DNA of 64,000 bases from Halomonas campaniensis (GTDB taxonomy: Bacteria > Pseudomonadota > Gammaproteobacteria > Pseudomonadales > Halomonadaceae). The stretch spans positions 70,682 through 134,681 of the forward strand of contig NZ_JPUA01000034.1 in assembly GCF_002211105.1 (NCBI RefSeq). Reading direction: 5' to 3'. Positions 11,312-20,741 of the stretch are shown one piece after another. The position numbers and the translations under genes are program-made. How positions within the stretch are numbered: the first letter of the stretch is position 1; every line of letters begins with the position of its first letter. The notes beneath the pieces are model-generated. The model did not search any database and was not told the DNA's origin. It was given only the letters and a program-made list of their open reading frames with translations.

Positions 11312-12898
11312 ATGAGTACCACGTTGACCGGCCAGCAGTTCATTGGCGGCGAGCGCAGCGGCCAGGGCCAAGCGTCGCTGGCCAGTGTGGCCGCTGCTGA
11401 CGGCAGTCACCACGAGCTGGCCTACTTTCAGGCGACCGTGGAAGAGGTCGAACAGGCGGTGGCAGCTGCCACCGCCGCTTATCCGGTTTTTCGCCAATGC
11501 TCGCCAGAAGTGCGCGCGCAGTTTCTGGAAGCGATTGCCGACGAGCTCGACGCACTGGGCGATAACTTCATCAATGATGTCGTGCGTGAGACAGCGCTAC
11601 CCGCCGCCCGTATCAACGGTGAGCGGGGGCGTACCAGCGGGCAGTTACGGCTGTTTGCCGAGGTGTTGCGCCGAGGCGACTTTTTGGGCGCGCGCATTGA
11701 TCTGCCGCTACCCGAGCGCACGCCCATGCCGCGTCTCGACCTACGTCAGGTCAAGATGGGGCTTGGGCCGGTGGCGGTCTTTGGGGCGAGTAACTTTCCG
11801 CTGGCGTTTTCCGTGGCGGGGGGTGATACCGCCTCGGCGCTGGCCGCTGGCTGTACCGTCGTGGTCAAAGCCCACTCCAGCCACATGATGACCGCCGAAT
11901 GGGTCGCACAGGCCATCGAGCGAGCGGCACGCAGCACCGCCATGCCTGCAGGCGTGTTCAACATGATCTATGGCAGTGGGGTCGGTAAAGACCTGGTACA
12001 GGCACCGGGTATCAAGGCGGTGGGCTTTACCGGTTCGCTGTCAGGGGGGCGGGCGCTGTGTGATATGGCCGCGCAACGCCCGGAGCCCATCCCGGTGTTT
12101 GCCGAAATGTCGAGCATCAACCCTGTCTGGCTGATGCCAGAGGCACTGCGGGTAAGAGGTGAGCGCATCGCCACTGAGCTAGCGGCGTCGGTGACCCTGG
12201 GGTGTGGCCAGTTCTGCACCAACCCCGGGCTGGTGTTGGCGGTGGACTCCCCGGAAACGGAGCAGTTCATTGCCGCGTTGGAGGATGCGCTGGCGAGTGC
12301 CGATGAGCAGGTCATGCTCAACCGTCAAACCCTGGAGCACTATCAGCAGGGCGTCGCGCGGCTCGCCGAGCTGCCCGAAGTCACTCAGCTCACCGGGGGC
12401 ACGGCCGAGCCGGGTCGTGCACGGGCGCAGCTGTTCCGCGCGACGCCCGACGCTTTGTTCAGGCCGGATCGTCCGCTGGAGGACGAAGTCTTTGGGCCGA
12501 CTACCATCGTCGTGACGGTGCCGGATACCGAAACGCTGGCGCGCTATTTCGAGATCATGCAGGGGCAGTTGACCATCACCCTGCAGGCCGAGCCGGAAGA
12601 TCTCTCAGCCCACGCGGCGATGATGACGCAGTTAGAACATCGCGCCGGGCGCCTGCTGCTCAATGGCTACCCCACGGGGGTGGAGGTGTGCGATGCGATG
12701 GTTCATGGCGGGCCTTACCCGGCGACCTCGGATGCCCGGGGAACCTCGGTCGGCACGCTGGCGATCGACCGCTATCTACGCCCCGTCTGCTTCCAGAACT
12801 ACCCCGACGCCTTCTTGCCGAGTGCCCTCCAAAACGCCAATCCGTTAGGGCTGATGCGCTTGGTCAACGGACAACTCAGCCGAGACTCACTCGGTTAG
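11312..12898 (+). CDS. Aldehyde dehydrogenase, 2-oxoglutarate-semialdehyde dehydrogenase type
   Basis: NAD(P)-dependent aldehyde dehydrogenase of 528 residues, the length of the alpha-ketoglutaric semialdehyde dehydrogenase (2,5-dioxovalerate) subfamily. Visible motifs: FGASNFPLAFSVAGGDTASALAAG near residue 155-175, GFTGSLSGGRAL near 240, a Glu in VFAEMSSINP near 265 and the catalytic Cys in GCGQFCTNPG near 300. The C-terminal MVHGGPYPATSDARGTSVGT is characteristic of this subfamily. It follows the Fe-ADH by 42 bases with a GGGAGAG ribosome site. It probably oxidises the semialdehyde made by the Fe-ADH, so succinic semialdehyde is also a plausible substrate. Confidence 0.9.
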   Translation: MSTTLTGQQFIGGERSGQGQASLASVAAADGSHHELAYFQATVEEVEQAVAAATAAYPVFRQCSPEVRAQFLEAIADELDALGDNFINDVVRETALPAARINGERGRTSGQLRLFAEVLRRGDFLGARIDLPLPERTPMPRLDLRQVKMGLGPVAVFGASNFPLAFSVAGGDTASALAAGCTVVVKAHSSHMMTAEWVAQAIERAARSTAMPAGVFNMIYGSGVGKDLVQAPGIKAVGFTGSLSGGRALCDMAAQRPEPIPVFAEMSSINPVWLMPEALRVRGERIATELAASVTLGCGQFCTNPGLVLAVDSPETEQFIAALEDALASADEQVMLNRQTLEHYQQGVARLAELPEVTQLTGGTAEPGRARAQLFRATPDALFRPDRPLEDEVFGPTTIVVTVPDTETLARYFEIMQGQLTITLQAEPEDLSAHAAMMTQLEHRAGRLLLNGYPTGVEVCDAMVHGGPYPATSDARGTSVGTLAIDRYLRPVCFQNYPDAFLPSALQNANPLGLMRLVNGQLSRDSLG

Positions 12899-12954
12899 CA
12901 CGCCGGTTCACGCGCAGCACATCACCACAATAAAACAACATAGGTTCTATAAAA

Positions 12955-13941
12955 ATGATGTTCAAAACGCCAACTCTAAAACGTATCACGCTAAGTGCCT
13001 TGATTTTACCATTAAGCTTATCGGCGCTTCATGCGCATGCAGCGTATCCTGAACGCCCGATCCAGATGATCGTCCCCTGGGCCGCCGGAGGAGGCACCGA
13101 TTCGATCGCAAGAACGATTGCGGTGGCGCTTGAACAGGAGCTCGGCCAACCGGTCAACGTGGTCAATCGAGCCGGTGGCGGCAGCGTCGTGGGTCATACC
13201 GTGCTCGCCAATGCGGCCCCAGATGGCTACACCATCGGCATGATGACCGGCGAGATCAGCATGATGCACTGGCAAGGCCTGACGGCGCTCGATTACGCAG
13301 ACTTTACCCCTATTGCCCAGGTCAATTACGACTATGCGGGGGTTCAGGTCAGCGCCGAATCGCCCTACGCCAGCTTGGGCGAATTGATCGAGGCCATTCG
13401 CTCCCAACCAGAGGGTACCTTCAAAGCCTCTGGCGTCGGCCAGGGCGGTATCTGGCACGTGGCGTTTGGGGGGATGCTGGTCGACCAGGAGATCGATCCG
13501 CGCGCCGTGCGCTGGATTCCCAGTGAAGGGGCAGCTCCTGCTATGGTCGATCTGGTGGCCGGCGGTATCGATATCGCGCCTACGTCAGTACCCGAAGCAC
13601 GCGCCATGATCGATGCCGGACGCGTCAAATCCCTCGCCATCATGGCCCCTGAGCGTAACCCCGTTTTCCTAGACGTTCCCACGCTGAAAGAAGAGATCAA
13701 TTCCAATTACACCCTTGGCGAGTGGCGTGGCATTGGCGGGCCTGCGGGCATGGACGAGGAGGTCGTCGCAACACTAGAAGCCGCGCTGGAGAACGCCTTT
13801 GAAAGCGATATCTATCAAGACTTCATGAGGCAGCAGGGGTTCGGCGCGGTATGGCGTGATTCGGCCGACTTTGCGGACTTCATGCAAGAGACCGACGCCC
13901 TGATGGGCAATGTCGTAGAGAATCTCGGGCTCAAACGCTAG
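12955..13941 (+). CDS. tctC: TTT-family periplasmic solute-binding protein (TctC/Bug)
   Basis: Periplasmic receptor of a tripartite tricarboxylate-type transporter. 328 residues with a Sec signal peptide ending near HAHAAYPERP. The Bug-family opening YPERPIQMIVPWAAGGGTDSIAR is present (shown here as its first residues), then NRAGGGSVVGH near 65 and PDGYTIGMM near 85. These loops contact the carboxylate ligand in the family. It heads a tctC-tctB-tctA set, 57 bases after the aldehyde dehydrogenase. Ligand unknown; a C4-C5 mono- or dicarboxylate would suit the neighbouring enzymes. Confidence 0.93.
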   Translation: MMFKTPTLKRITLSALILPLSLSALHAHAAYPERPIQMIVPWAAGGGTDSIARTIAVALEQELGQPVNVVNRAGGGSVVGHTVLANAAPDGYTIGMMTGEISMMHWQGLTALDYADFTPIAQVNYDYAGVQVSAESPYASLGELIEAIRSQPEGTFKASGVGQGGIWHVAFGGMLVDQEIDPRAVRWIPSEGAAPAMVDLVAGGIDIAPTSVPEARAMIDAGRVKSLAIMAPERNPVFLDVPTLKEEINSNYTLGEWRGIGGPAGMDEEVVATLEAALENAFESDIYQDFMRQQGFGAVWRDSADFADFMQETDALMGNVVENLGLKR

Positions 13942-13953
13942 GGTATCGTCGCC

Positions 13954-14442
13954 ATGCTCAATCGCTCTTCGCAAACGCTCGGTGAGTGTTTCGCAGGGGG
14001 TGTGGTGGCGGCGTTGGGCCTCTTCATCGTCATGGAGGCCCAAGGCTTTCCCACCTTGCCCGGCCAGCGCTACGGCGCCGCGCTGTTCCCGCTCATCATC
14101 GGCTATGCCATGGTCGTGGGCGGCGCCTGGCTGGCGTTGGCCAACCTTCGCCCCGTCATGCAGTGCTTCACCGCCTCTCGCCCAGTGAACCTCAAAGCGG
14201 CAGCCTTGAACTTTCATCGTCTGTTCCTACCCGTCTGGCTGGTCATTGGCTATTTGCTGTTGGCCGACACGCTGGGGGCGCTTCTGACGCTGGCGCTTCT
14301 GGTCGCTTTGCTCATGCTAGTGAGCGGCGTGCGGCCCTGGCTGGCGCTGGTGATGGCACTGCTGACGGCGGCAGTGATCTGGGGCGCTTTCGTTTACATG
14401 CTCAGGGTGCCTTTACCCCTGGGCACGCTCTTTAATGGATAA
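13954..14442 (+). CDS. tctB: TTT transporter small membrane subunit TctB
   Basis: 162-residue membrane protein with four hydrophobic segments in the TctB pattern, including ECFAGGVVAALGLFIVMEAQ near residue 10 with the short periplasmic FPTLPGQRYGAALFP loop after it. It lies 12 bases after tctC and overlaps or abuts tctA. TctB is the small partner of the large permease; its exact role is poorly defined. Confidence 0.9.
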   Translation: MLNRSSQTLGECFAGGVVAALGLFIVMEAQGFPTLPGQRYGAALFPLIIGYAMVVGGAWLALANLRPVMQCFTASRPVNLKAAALNFHRLFLPVWLVIGYLLLADTLGALLTLALLVALLMLVSGVRPWLALVMALLTAAVIWGAFVYMLRVPLPLGTLFNG

Positions 14443-14446
14443 TTGT

Positions 14447-15952
14447 ATGGACGCCATTCTTAGTGGTGCCGAGCTGGTCTTCAATCTGCAAACGCTGGCC
14501 GTGATTCTGGCGGCGGCAGCCTTTGGTATGTTCGTGGGCGCCATTCCCGGGCTAACGGCGACCATGGCCGTGGCGCTGCTGGTGCCGGTCACGTACTTCA
14601 TGGCGCCTATCCCCGCTATTGCGGCGATGGTTACTACTGCGGCGGTGACCATCTTCGCCGGCGATATTCCCGGCGCTTACCTGCGTATACCCGGCACGCC
14701 CTCTTCTGCGGCTTATGTCGATGAAGCCTATGCGTTTTCGCAAAGAGGCAAGGCCAGCGAGTGCCTGGGCATTGCCCTGGTGTGTTCCGTCACGGGGGGC
14801 ATCATTGGCACCCTGGTGCTGATCTTCGTGGCCCCCTCTCTTGCCGAGTTCGCGCTCAATTTCAGTGCGTTCGAGTACTTCTGGTTAGCGCTGTTGGGCC
14901 TGAGTTGTGCGGTCTTCATATCGCCGGGTTCGCACTTGAAAGCGGTGCTATCGCTGTGTATCGGGCTCTCTCTGGCCACGGTAGGGCTGGATTCGACCAC
15001 GGGGTCGCCGCGCTTTACGTTCGGCGTGACGGATCTGATGGGTGGGGTCAATTTCATTCCGGTGATGATCGGCCTCTTTGCGATTGCGGAAGTCATGAGG
15101 TTCACCGCCAAGCCCGCCGATACGCAGGCGGTGACGGTGAAAGACACCGGCAGCGTGTTCGGTGAGGTCAAGCCTTCGCTACGCAAGTACTGGAAATCCG
15201 TGCTGCGCGGTAGCGGCACGGGCAGCTTGATCGGGGTGTTGCCCGGTGCGGGGTCCGACATTGCCGCTTGGGTCTCCTATGCCGTCAGCCGGAAGTTTTC
15301 GCGCACGCCAGAAAAGTTCGGTTCGGGGCACTCGGAAGGCATCGTGGAAACCAGCTCGTCCAATAATGCCGCGGTCAGTGGCTCCTGGGTTCCGGCGCTG
15401 GTCTTCGGTATTCCTGGCGACACGATTACTGCCGTGGTCATCGGCGTGCTGTACATGAAGGGCATGAACCCTGGGCCCGCCATCTTCATGGAGGGGGGCA
15501 GCATGGTCTATGCGCTGTTCATGGTGTTCATCATCGCCAACTTAGTGATGTTGCCCGTGGGATATGTCGCCATTCGCCTGGGCAAAGGGTTCGTCGCCAC
15601 CCCCACCCGAATCGTCATGCCTATCGTGCTGGCCTTTTGCATTGTCGGGGCGTACTCCATCAACAATTCGACGGTCGATGTCATGCTCATGCTGGGGGCT
15701 GGGGTCGCGGCCTACGGTTTGGGGCGCGCAGGCTTTCCGGCAGCGCCCATCATTCTTGGGTTGGTGCTCGGAGGGATGCTGGAGAAGAGCTTCATGAGCG
15801 CGATGATCCGCAGCAATGGCGATTTGTTGGCCTTCTTCTCCAGGCCCATCAGCGCCAGCCTGGGCGCGCTGGTGATCATGATCTGGCTGTTGCCGTCGTT
15901 GATACGTTTAACGCGATGGGCCACGGCCTATCGGCACCGCGTTAACGCATAA
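14447..15952 (+). CDS. tctA: TTT transporter large permease TctA
   Basis: Large membrane subunit that carries out solute:cation symport. About 501 residues with roughly ten to twelve hydrophobic helices. The N-terminal GAIPGLTATMAVALLVP motif near residue 28 and the mirrored GVLPGAGSDIAAWVSYAVSR near 265 are TctA hallmarks. I prefer the ATG at 14447 (MDAILSGAEL), which matches the usual TctA start; an in-frame ATG at 14435 overlapping the tctB stop is the alternative. Confidence 0.93.
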   Translation: MDAILSGAELVFNLQTLAVILAAAAFGMFVGAIPGLTATMAVALLVPVTYFMAPIPAIAAMVTTAAVTIFAGDIPGAYLRIPGTPSSAAYVDEAYAFSQRGKASECLGIALVCSVTGGIIGTLVLIFVAPSLAEFALNFSAFEYFWLALLGLSCAVFISPGSHLKAVLSLCIGLSLATVGLDSTTGSPRFTFGVTDLMGGVNFIPVMIGLFAIAEVMRFTAKPADTQAVTVKDTGSVFGEVKPSLRKYWKSVLRGSGTGSLIGVLPGAGSDIAAWVSYAVSRKFSRTPEKFGSGHSEGIVETSSSNNAAVSGSWVPALVFGIPGDTITAVVIGVLYMKGMNPGPAIFMEGGSMVYALFMVFIIANLVMLPVGYVAIRLGKGFVATPTRIVMPIVLAFCIVGAYSINNSTVDVMLMLGAGVAAYGLGRAGFPAAPIILGLVLGGMLEKSFMSAMIRSNGDLLAFFSRPISASLGALVIMIWLLPSLIRLTRWATAYRHRVNA

Positions 15953-16083
15953 ACAGCGCACTAAAGGAGGTGTTCAGGCCATCAAAGAAACTACAAAAAC
16001 TATGTACACACTGCTCGTCAACCCTGTCTTTAACGGTCTTCGATACCGTAAGCATCACATCTAATAATTAAGGAGTAAGACAA

Positions 16084-17073
16084 ATGAGCCACATTCACTT
16101 CGTTAAATTAGGCACGCTGACAGGTGCCTTGGCGCTCTCCATGAGTTGGGGCGTATCGTCGGCAATGGGTCAAACCGTGTTGACCGTCACCCACTCGTCA
16201 CCTGCCGACAGCCATTTCGGCGAGGCGGCCATCGCGTTCGAGCAGAGCCTCGAAGCGCAAACCGAGGGTGCTATCGACGTCGTTATCCAGCGTTTGGACA
16301 ATGAGCGCGAGGCGCTGGAGAGCGTCCAGTTCGGAACGCAGGAGTGCGCCATCGTATCGGCGGGCCCGCTAGGCAATTTCGTACCCGAAACCCGTGTGCT
16401 GGACGTACCCTTTCTGTTCGATGGTTACGAGCATGCGCGCGGAGTGCTGGACGGTGAGACCGGCCAGGAACTGCTGGCGCTGTTTCCCCGCTATGGCCTC
16501 GAAGGGGTGGCCTGGATGGAAAACGGCTTTCGCAACCTGACCACGGGTTCCAAGAGCATCGCCTCACCGGGCGACCTGGTGGGTATGAAGATCCGCACCA
16601 TGGAGAATCCTATCCACATCGCGGCTTGGCAGGCGGCTGGCGTGTTGCCTACCCCGATGGCGTTCTCAGAACTTCCGCCCGCCCTGCAGCAGGGCACGGT
16701 GGATGGTCAGGAGAATCCGATTCCGGTCATTCTGGCGAACAACCTCGATATGATGCAGCAGCATCTCTATCTAACGCGCCACGTTTACTCTCCCGGCATT
16801 TTTGCCTGTAATCCTGATTTCGTTGCGGGGCTCGACGAGCAGCAACGAGCGGCCCTCGAAACATCCGGAGCGTTTGCGGCGGCCGCGAACCGTAAACGGG
16901 TGGAAAAGGATGAGCTGGTCGGCATCGAGACGTTACGCGACCGCGGTATCGATATCGTGGAGATCGATGATATCCAGGCGTATCGCGATGCCATGGCCAG
17001 TGCCTACGCCGATTTCGAAGCCGAGTTCGGCGCCGAGAGACTGCAAGCCATCCGAGACTGGAGCGCCGAATGA
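16084..17073 (+). CDS. dctP: TRAP transporter substrate-binding protein DctP
   Basis: Periplasmic receptor of a TRAP transporter. 329 residues with a signal peptide ending near SAMGQT. The DctP fold signs are an N-terminal LTVTHSSPADSHFGEAA, the carboxylate-binding Arg segment GMKIRTMENPIHIAAWQAAGVLPTPM near residue 165 (within it the canonical M-K-I-R-T) and QGTVDGQENPI near 205. A TAAGGAG ribosome site precedes the ATG. It begins a dctP-dctQ-dctM set with overlapping stops and starts, 131 bases after tctA. Its position suggests a hydroxy- or dicarboxylate ligand. Confidence 0.95.
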   Translation: MSHIHFVKLGTLTGALALSMSWGVSSAMGQTVLTVTHSSPADSHFGEAAIAFEQSLEAQTEGAIDVVIQRLDNEREALESVQFGTQECAIVSAGPLGNFVPETRVLDVPFLFDGYEHARGVLDGETGQELLALFPRYGLEGVAWMENGFRNLTTGSKSIASPGDLVGMKIRTMENPIHIAAWQAAGVLPTPMAFSELPPALQQGTVDGQENPIPVILANNLDMMQQHLYLTRHVYSPGIFACNPDFVAGLDEQQRAALETSGAFAAAANRKRVEKDELVGIETLRDRGIDIVEIDDIQAYRDAMASAYADFEAEFGAERLQAIRDWSAE

Positions 17074-17561
17074 GCAGAGGCATCGCCACGATCCAGCGCA
17101 TCGATCGAGGCATTGCAATGGGGGTGGCGTTAGCCGCCTCCTGCGCCTTGGCGATCGCCGTAGGAGCCAGCTTCTGGCAGGTGCTGGGCCGCTTCGTCTT
17201 CGAGGCGCCGTCGGTCTGGTCCGAAGCGCTGACCCGCCTGGCGCTGGTCTGGATGGTACTGCTGGGCTGTTCGGTAGCGCTGCGGCGGGGGGCATTCGTA
17301 GCCATCGATTTAGCCAAGGTGCTGACCTCGGGCCGAGTGCGTCGGTCGATCGAGCTGGTCACGCTGCTGTCGTGCCTGACGCTGTTTGCCACGCTGTTCT
17401 GGTTTGGCTGGGAGGTGGCGTCCCGAGTGCGTTTTCAGCAGATGGCGGGATTGAATATCTCGATGAGCTGGGGATACGCCGCCCTCCCGGTGGGGGCGGT
17501 GTTCGCCATGCTGGGCAGCATCGTTCACTTTATCCAAGCAGGTAAAGGAGAGCCGTCATGA
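17070..17561 (+). CDS. dctQ: TRAP transporter small membrane subunit DctQ
   Basis: 163-residue DctQ protein with four transmembrane helices. The family features W-S-E-A-L-T-R-L near residue 48 and RRGAFVAIDL near 72 are visible. It overlaps both dctP (ATGA at 17070) and dctM (ATGA at 17558), so translation of the three TRAP genes is coupled. Confidence 0.93.
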   Translation: MSRGIATIQRIDRGIAMGVALAASCALAIAVGASFWQVLGRFVFEAPSVWSEALTRLALVWMVLLGCSVALRRGAFVAIDLAKVLTSGRVRRSIELVTLLSCLTLFATLFWFGWEVASRVRFQQMAGLNISMSWGYAALPVGAVFAMLGSIVHFIQAGKGEPS

Positions 17562-18835
17562 CCAGTGCGCTGATCACCTCCATGCTGATCCTGTTTGCGA
17601 TATCGGTCCCTGTCGCCATTGCCATCGGTTTGGCCTCGATGGTCGGCTTGGTGGGATTTACCAGCCTACCGCTGATCGTGGTGCCGCAGCAGATCTTTAT
17701 CGCGCTGGATAAATTCCCGCTGGCCGCTATTCCCTTCTTTATTCTTGCCGGCAATTTGATGGAAGTGGGCGGGCTGTCGCGCAGGCTGGTCGAGTTTGCG
17801 CGTGCCTTCACCGGCCAGCTGCAGGGCGGCCTGGCCATTACCTGTGTGCTGACCTGCATGATGTTCTCGGCCATTTCCGGGTCGAGTGTTGCCACTACCT
17901 TTGCCGTGGGAGCCATTTTGATTCCTGCCATGCGCGACTACGGCTATCCCATTGGCTTCGCAGCCGCCCTCATGGCCGTGTCTGCGGAGCTTGGCGTCAT
18001 CCTCCCGCCTTCGATACCCATGATTCTCTACGGTGTCGCCACTCAGACCTCCATCCCGGATCTGTTTCTCGCGGGGGTGCTGCCTGGGGTATTGATTGCC
18101 GGTAGCCTGATGGCCACCATCTTTATCTGGTGCCGGCTCAAGGGGTGGGGCAAGCGCGATGGTGATGGAAGGCTCTCGCGCCTCGAGGCGACACGACGAG
18201 CGGTCTGGTCGCTGGTCATGCCCATTTTGATCATGGGCGGTATTTATGGCGGTGTGACCACGCCCACTGAGGCTAGCGTCATTGCAGTTGTCTATGCGCT
18301 GGTGGTGGGGCTTTGCCTGCACCGTGAAATGAGCCTCAAAGACCTTGCGCTGGCGTTTCGTAAATCGGTAGTCACGTCTGCGGTGATCATGTTCATCATC
18401 GGTGCCGCCAGTTTGATGGGCTACTTGCTGAATCGTCAGGGGGTGCCCGACGCCGCTGCGCTCTGGTTGACCAGCACCTTCGATGGCCCAACCTCGCTGA
18501 TGCTCGCCATCAATGTCATGCTATTCGTGGTGGGCATGTTCATCGAGACAGGTGCCAGTATCGTCGTGCTCGCCCCGATCCTTCAGGACGCCGCGCTGCG
18601 CGTGGGTATCGAGCCGGTGCACTTTGGCACCGTCATGGTGGTGAACCTGGCGCTGGGGATGATTACACCACCGTTGGGCGTCAACCTGTTCGCCGCCGCG
18701 CAAATTGCAGGTTGCTCGATCACCGCCATGTTAAGGCCTTTGCTGGTGTTTCTGGGTGTCATCATCGTCTGTTTGATGATCATTACCTTCGTCCCTCAGC
18801 TATCACTGTTCCTGCCGGGCACGATGGCGCGTTAA
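17558..18835 (+). CDS. dctM: TRAP transporter large permease DctM
   Basis: 425-residue DctM permease with about twelve hydrophobic helices; it drives Na+-coupled solute import. Family motifs: PFFILAGNLMEVGGLSRRLV near residue 60, a MMFSAISGSSVATTFAVGAI segment near 105 and PPSIPMILYGVATQTSI near 150. A C-terminal NLALGMITPPLGVNLF near 370 completes the pattern. It overlaps dctQ by four bases. Confidence 0.95.
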   Translation: MTSALITSMLILFAISVPVAIAIGLASMVGLVGFTSLPLIVVPQQIFIALDKFPLAAIPFFILAGNLMEVGGLSRRLVEFARAFTGQLQGGLAITCVLTCMMFSAISGSSVATTFAVGAILIPAMRDYGYPIGFAAALMAVSAELGVILPPSIPMILYGVATQTSIPDLFLAGVLPGVLIAGSLMATIFIWCRLKGWGKRDGDGRLSRLEATRRAVWSLVMPILIMGGIYGGVTTPTEASVIAVVYALVVGLCLHREMSLKDLALAFRKSVVTSAVIMFIIGAASLMGYLLNRQGVPDAAALWLTSTFDGPTSLMLAINVMLFVVGMFIETGASIVVLAPILQDAALRVGIEPVHFGTVMVVNLALGMITPPLGVNLFAAAQIAGCSITAMLRPLLVFLGVIIVCLMIITFVPQLSLFLPGTMAR

Positions 18836-18869
18836 CAAAGCAATCAAAGCGTGCGGAGGGCGCTCTCCG

Positions 18870-20609
18870 ATGTCGGGGCAGCGCACTCTGCTCACCACGA
18901 ACATTATCGATGGGTATTCAGAGATGGCCAGTTCGCTCATTGCTCGGCTCCAAAGCGTCACGGGCAAGCGCTATGTGCATGTTGGCACCCGTGCGACCCA
19001 CCGATTCCGTAAGGGGTATCGTTACGGCGACGGAGAAGTGATGGCCGCCGTCGAGCCGGGCACGCTTTGGGAGCAGTGGCAGGTATTGCAAGCCTGCGTG
19101 GACGCCGATGTTGCGATCATCATGCAGGCCGCCAATACCGGACTGACCGGCGGCTCTACTCCTTTCGGAACGGGCTATGACCGGCCCATCGTGATTGTCA
19201 ATACCCTGCGGATTGACCGGGTCGATTTGATCGACGAGGGGCGTCAGGCTATTTGCCTTCCCGGGGCCACGCTGGATCGGCTGGAGCGTGCGCTGCGCCC
19301 CATGGGCCGTGAACCCCACTCGGTGATTGGGTCGAGCTGCATTGGCGCCTCGGTGACCGGCGGTATTTGCAACAACTCGGGCGGCTCGCTGGTACAGCGT
19401 GGGCCCGCGTATACGCAGCTATCGCTGTTTGCCCAGGTGACCCCGGAACGCAAGCTGGTGCTGGTGAATCACCTAGGGATTGAGCTGGGTAACTCACCGG
19501 AAGAGGTACTGACCCGCTTGGATAGAGGCCACTACTCACCAAGCGATATCCAGATGAGCGAGACCGCCTGGGCGTCCGATCGGGAATACCAAACCCACGT
19601 GCGCGATATCTCGGCCGCGACGCCAGCGCGCTTCAACGCCGACCCACGCCGCCATTATGAAGTATCCGGCTCTGCGGGGAAGCTGGCCGTGTTTGCGGTA
19701 CGGCTGGACACCTTCCCCGCCGCGTCCAACGAGCGCGTTTTCTATATTGGCACCAATGATCCCGCCCAGTTGCAGCAGATTAGAAGAGACCTGCTCGGCC
19801 AGTTCCAGCACCTGCCCATCGCGGGCGAATATATGCATCAAGATGCCTTTGATATGGCGCACGTCTACGGCAAGGATCTTTTCCTGTTCATCCGCCGGTT
19901 CGGCACCCTGAACGTACCGAAAGCCTTTTCCGCGAAAAGCTGGTTCGATGGTGTCACCGAGTCGCTGCGCCTGGGCCGCCGACTCTCTGACCGGCTGCTT
20001 CAGGCCGCCTCCCGGCTGTTCCCCGAACATTTGCCACGACGCTTGCTCGACTACCGTGACCGCTACACACACCATCTGATGCTGCGCACAGGGGGAGAGT
20101 GCATCGAGGAAATGCGCGCCTATCTAGCGGAGCGTTTCCCAGCCGAGCACGGTGACTTCTTCGAGTGCACCGATGAGGAGGGCAGCGCCGCGTTTCTCAA
20201 TCGCTTCGCCTCTGGGGGCGCCGTGGTGCGCTACCGAGCCGTTCATCCGCGCACGGTCGAAGATATCGTGGCACTTGACGTGGCGCTGCCGAGGGATGCC
20301 CTCGATTGGTTCGAGATCCTGCCGCCTGAGATCGAGGCACGGATCGAGCGCAAGTTCTATGTAGGGCACTTTCTGTGCCATGTTCTGCATCAGGAGTATC
20401 TGGTGAAAAAAGGCGAGGATTGTCACGCCTTGGAGCGGGAGATTTGTGCGCTGCTCGATGCCCGGGGAGCCGAGTACCCTGCCGAGCACAATGTGGGGCA
20501 TCTCTATCACGCCAAGCCAGCGCTACGCGACTTTTATCGGAAGCTCGACCCCACCAACCATTTCAATCCTGGGATCGGTAAAACATCAAAACAGCGTGAT
20601 TGGCAGTAA
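18870..20609 (+). CDS. dld: Respiratory FAD-dependent D-lactate dehydrogenase (quinone)
   Basis: Membrane-associated flavoenzyme that oxidises D-lactate to pyruvate and passes electrons to quinone. 579 residues, close to E. coli Dld (571). The FAD-binding PCMH domain occupies the first 250 residues or so, with NTGLTGGSTPFG near 88 and SSCIGASVTGGICNNSGGSLVQRG near 150. The C-terminal Dld membrane-binding and catalytic parts include HNVGHLYHAKP near 545 and LDPTNHFNPGIG at the end. GGAGGG precedes the ATG. It lies 34 bases after dctM, so it belongs to the same catabolic unit. Confidence 0.93.
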   Translation: MSGQRTLLTTNIIDGYSEMASSLIARLQSVTGKRYVHVGTRATHRFRKGYRYGDGEVMAAVEPGTLWEQWQVLQACVDADVAIIMQAANTGLTGGSTPFGTGYDRPIVIVNTLRIDRVDLIDEGRQAICLPGATLDRLERALRPMGREPHSVIGSSCIGASVTGGICNNSGGSLVQRGPAYTQLSLFAQVTPERKLVLVNHLGIELGNSPEEVLTRLDRGHYSPSDIQMSETAWASDREYQTHVRDISAATPARFNADPRRHYEVSGSAGKLAVFAVRLDTFPAASNERVFYIGTNDPAQLQQIRRDLLGQFQHLPIAGEYMHQDAFDMAHVYGKDLFLFIRRFGTLNVPKAFSAKSWFDGVTESLRLGRRLSDRLLQAASRLFPEHLPRRLLDYRDRYTHHLMLRTGGECIEEMRAYLAERFPAEHGDFFECTDEEGSAAFLNRFASGGAVVRYRAVHPRTVEDIVALDVALPRDALDWFEILPPEIEARIERKFYVGHFLCHVLHQEYLVKKGEDCHALEREICALLDARGAEYPAEHNVGHLYHAKPALRDFYRKLDPTNHFNPGIGKTSKQRDWQ

Positions 20610-20741
20610 AACGAGCCTGCAAAAAGAGCATCGTGTCGATGGTTCTCGGCCTTAGGGGATGTCGCTAAAATGAGGCGTTAGCTATTTATATAGCTGACGC
20701 TTATGATCATGGAAACATAAAAATAATACTTAGGAGTTGTC

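Noticed and set aside
10787-11497. Long antisense open frame (236 codons) opposite the Fe-ADH and ALDH genes
   Set aside because: It is a by-product of GC-rich third positions in the real genes, spans two genes and shows no domain.
15968-16072. GTG-initiated open frame of about 33 codons right after an AAAGGAGG sequence between tctA and dctP
   Set aside because: The GGAGG abuts the GTG with no spacing, the codon pattern is not coding-like and no family is recognisable; the purine-rich box is probably accidental or a leftover.
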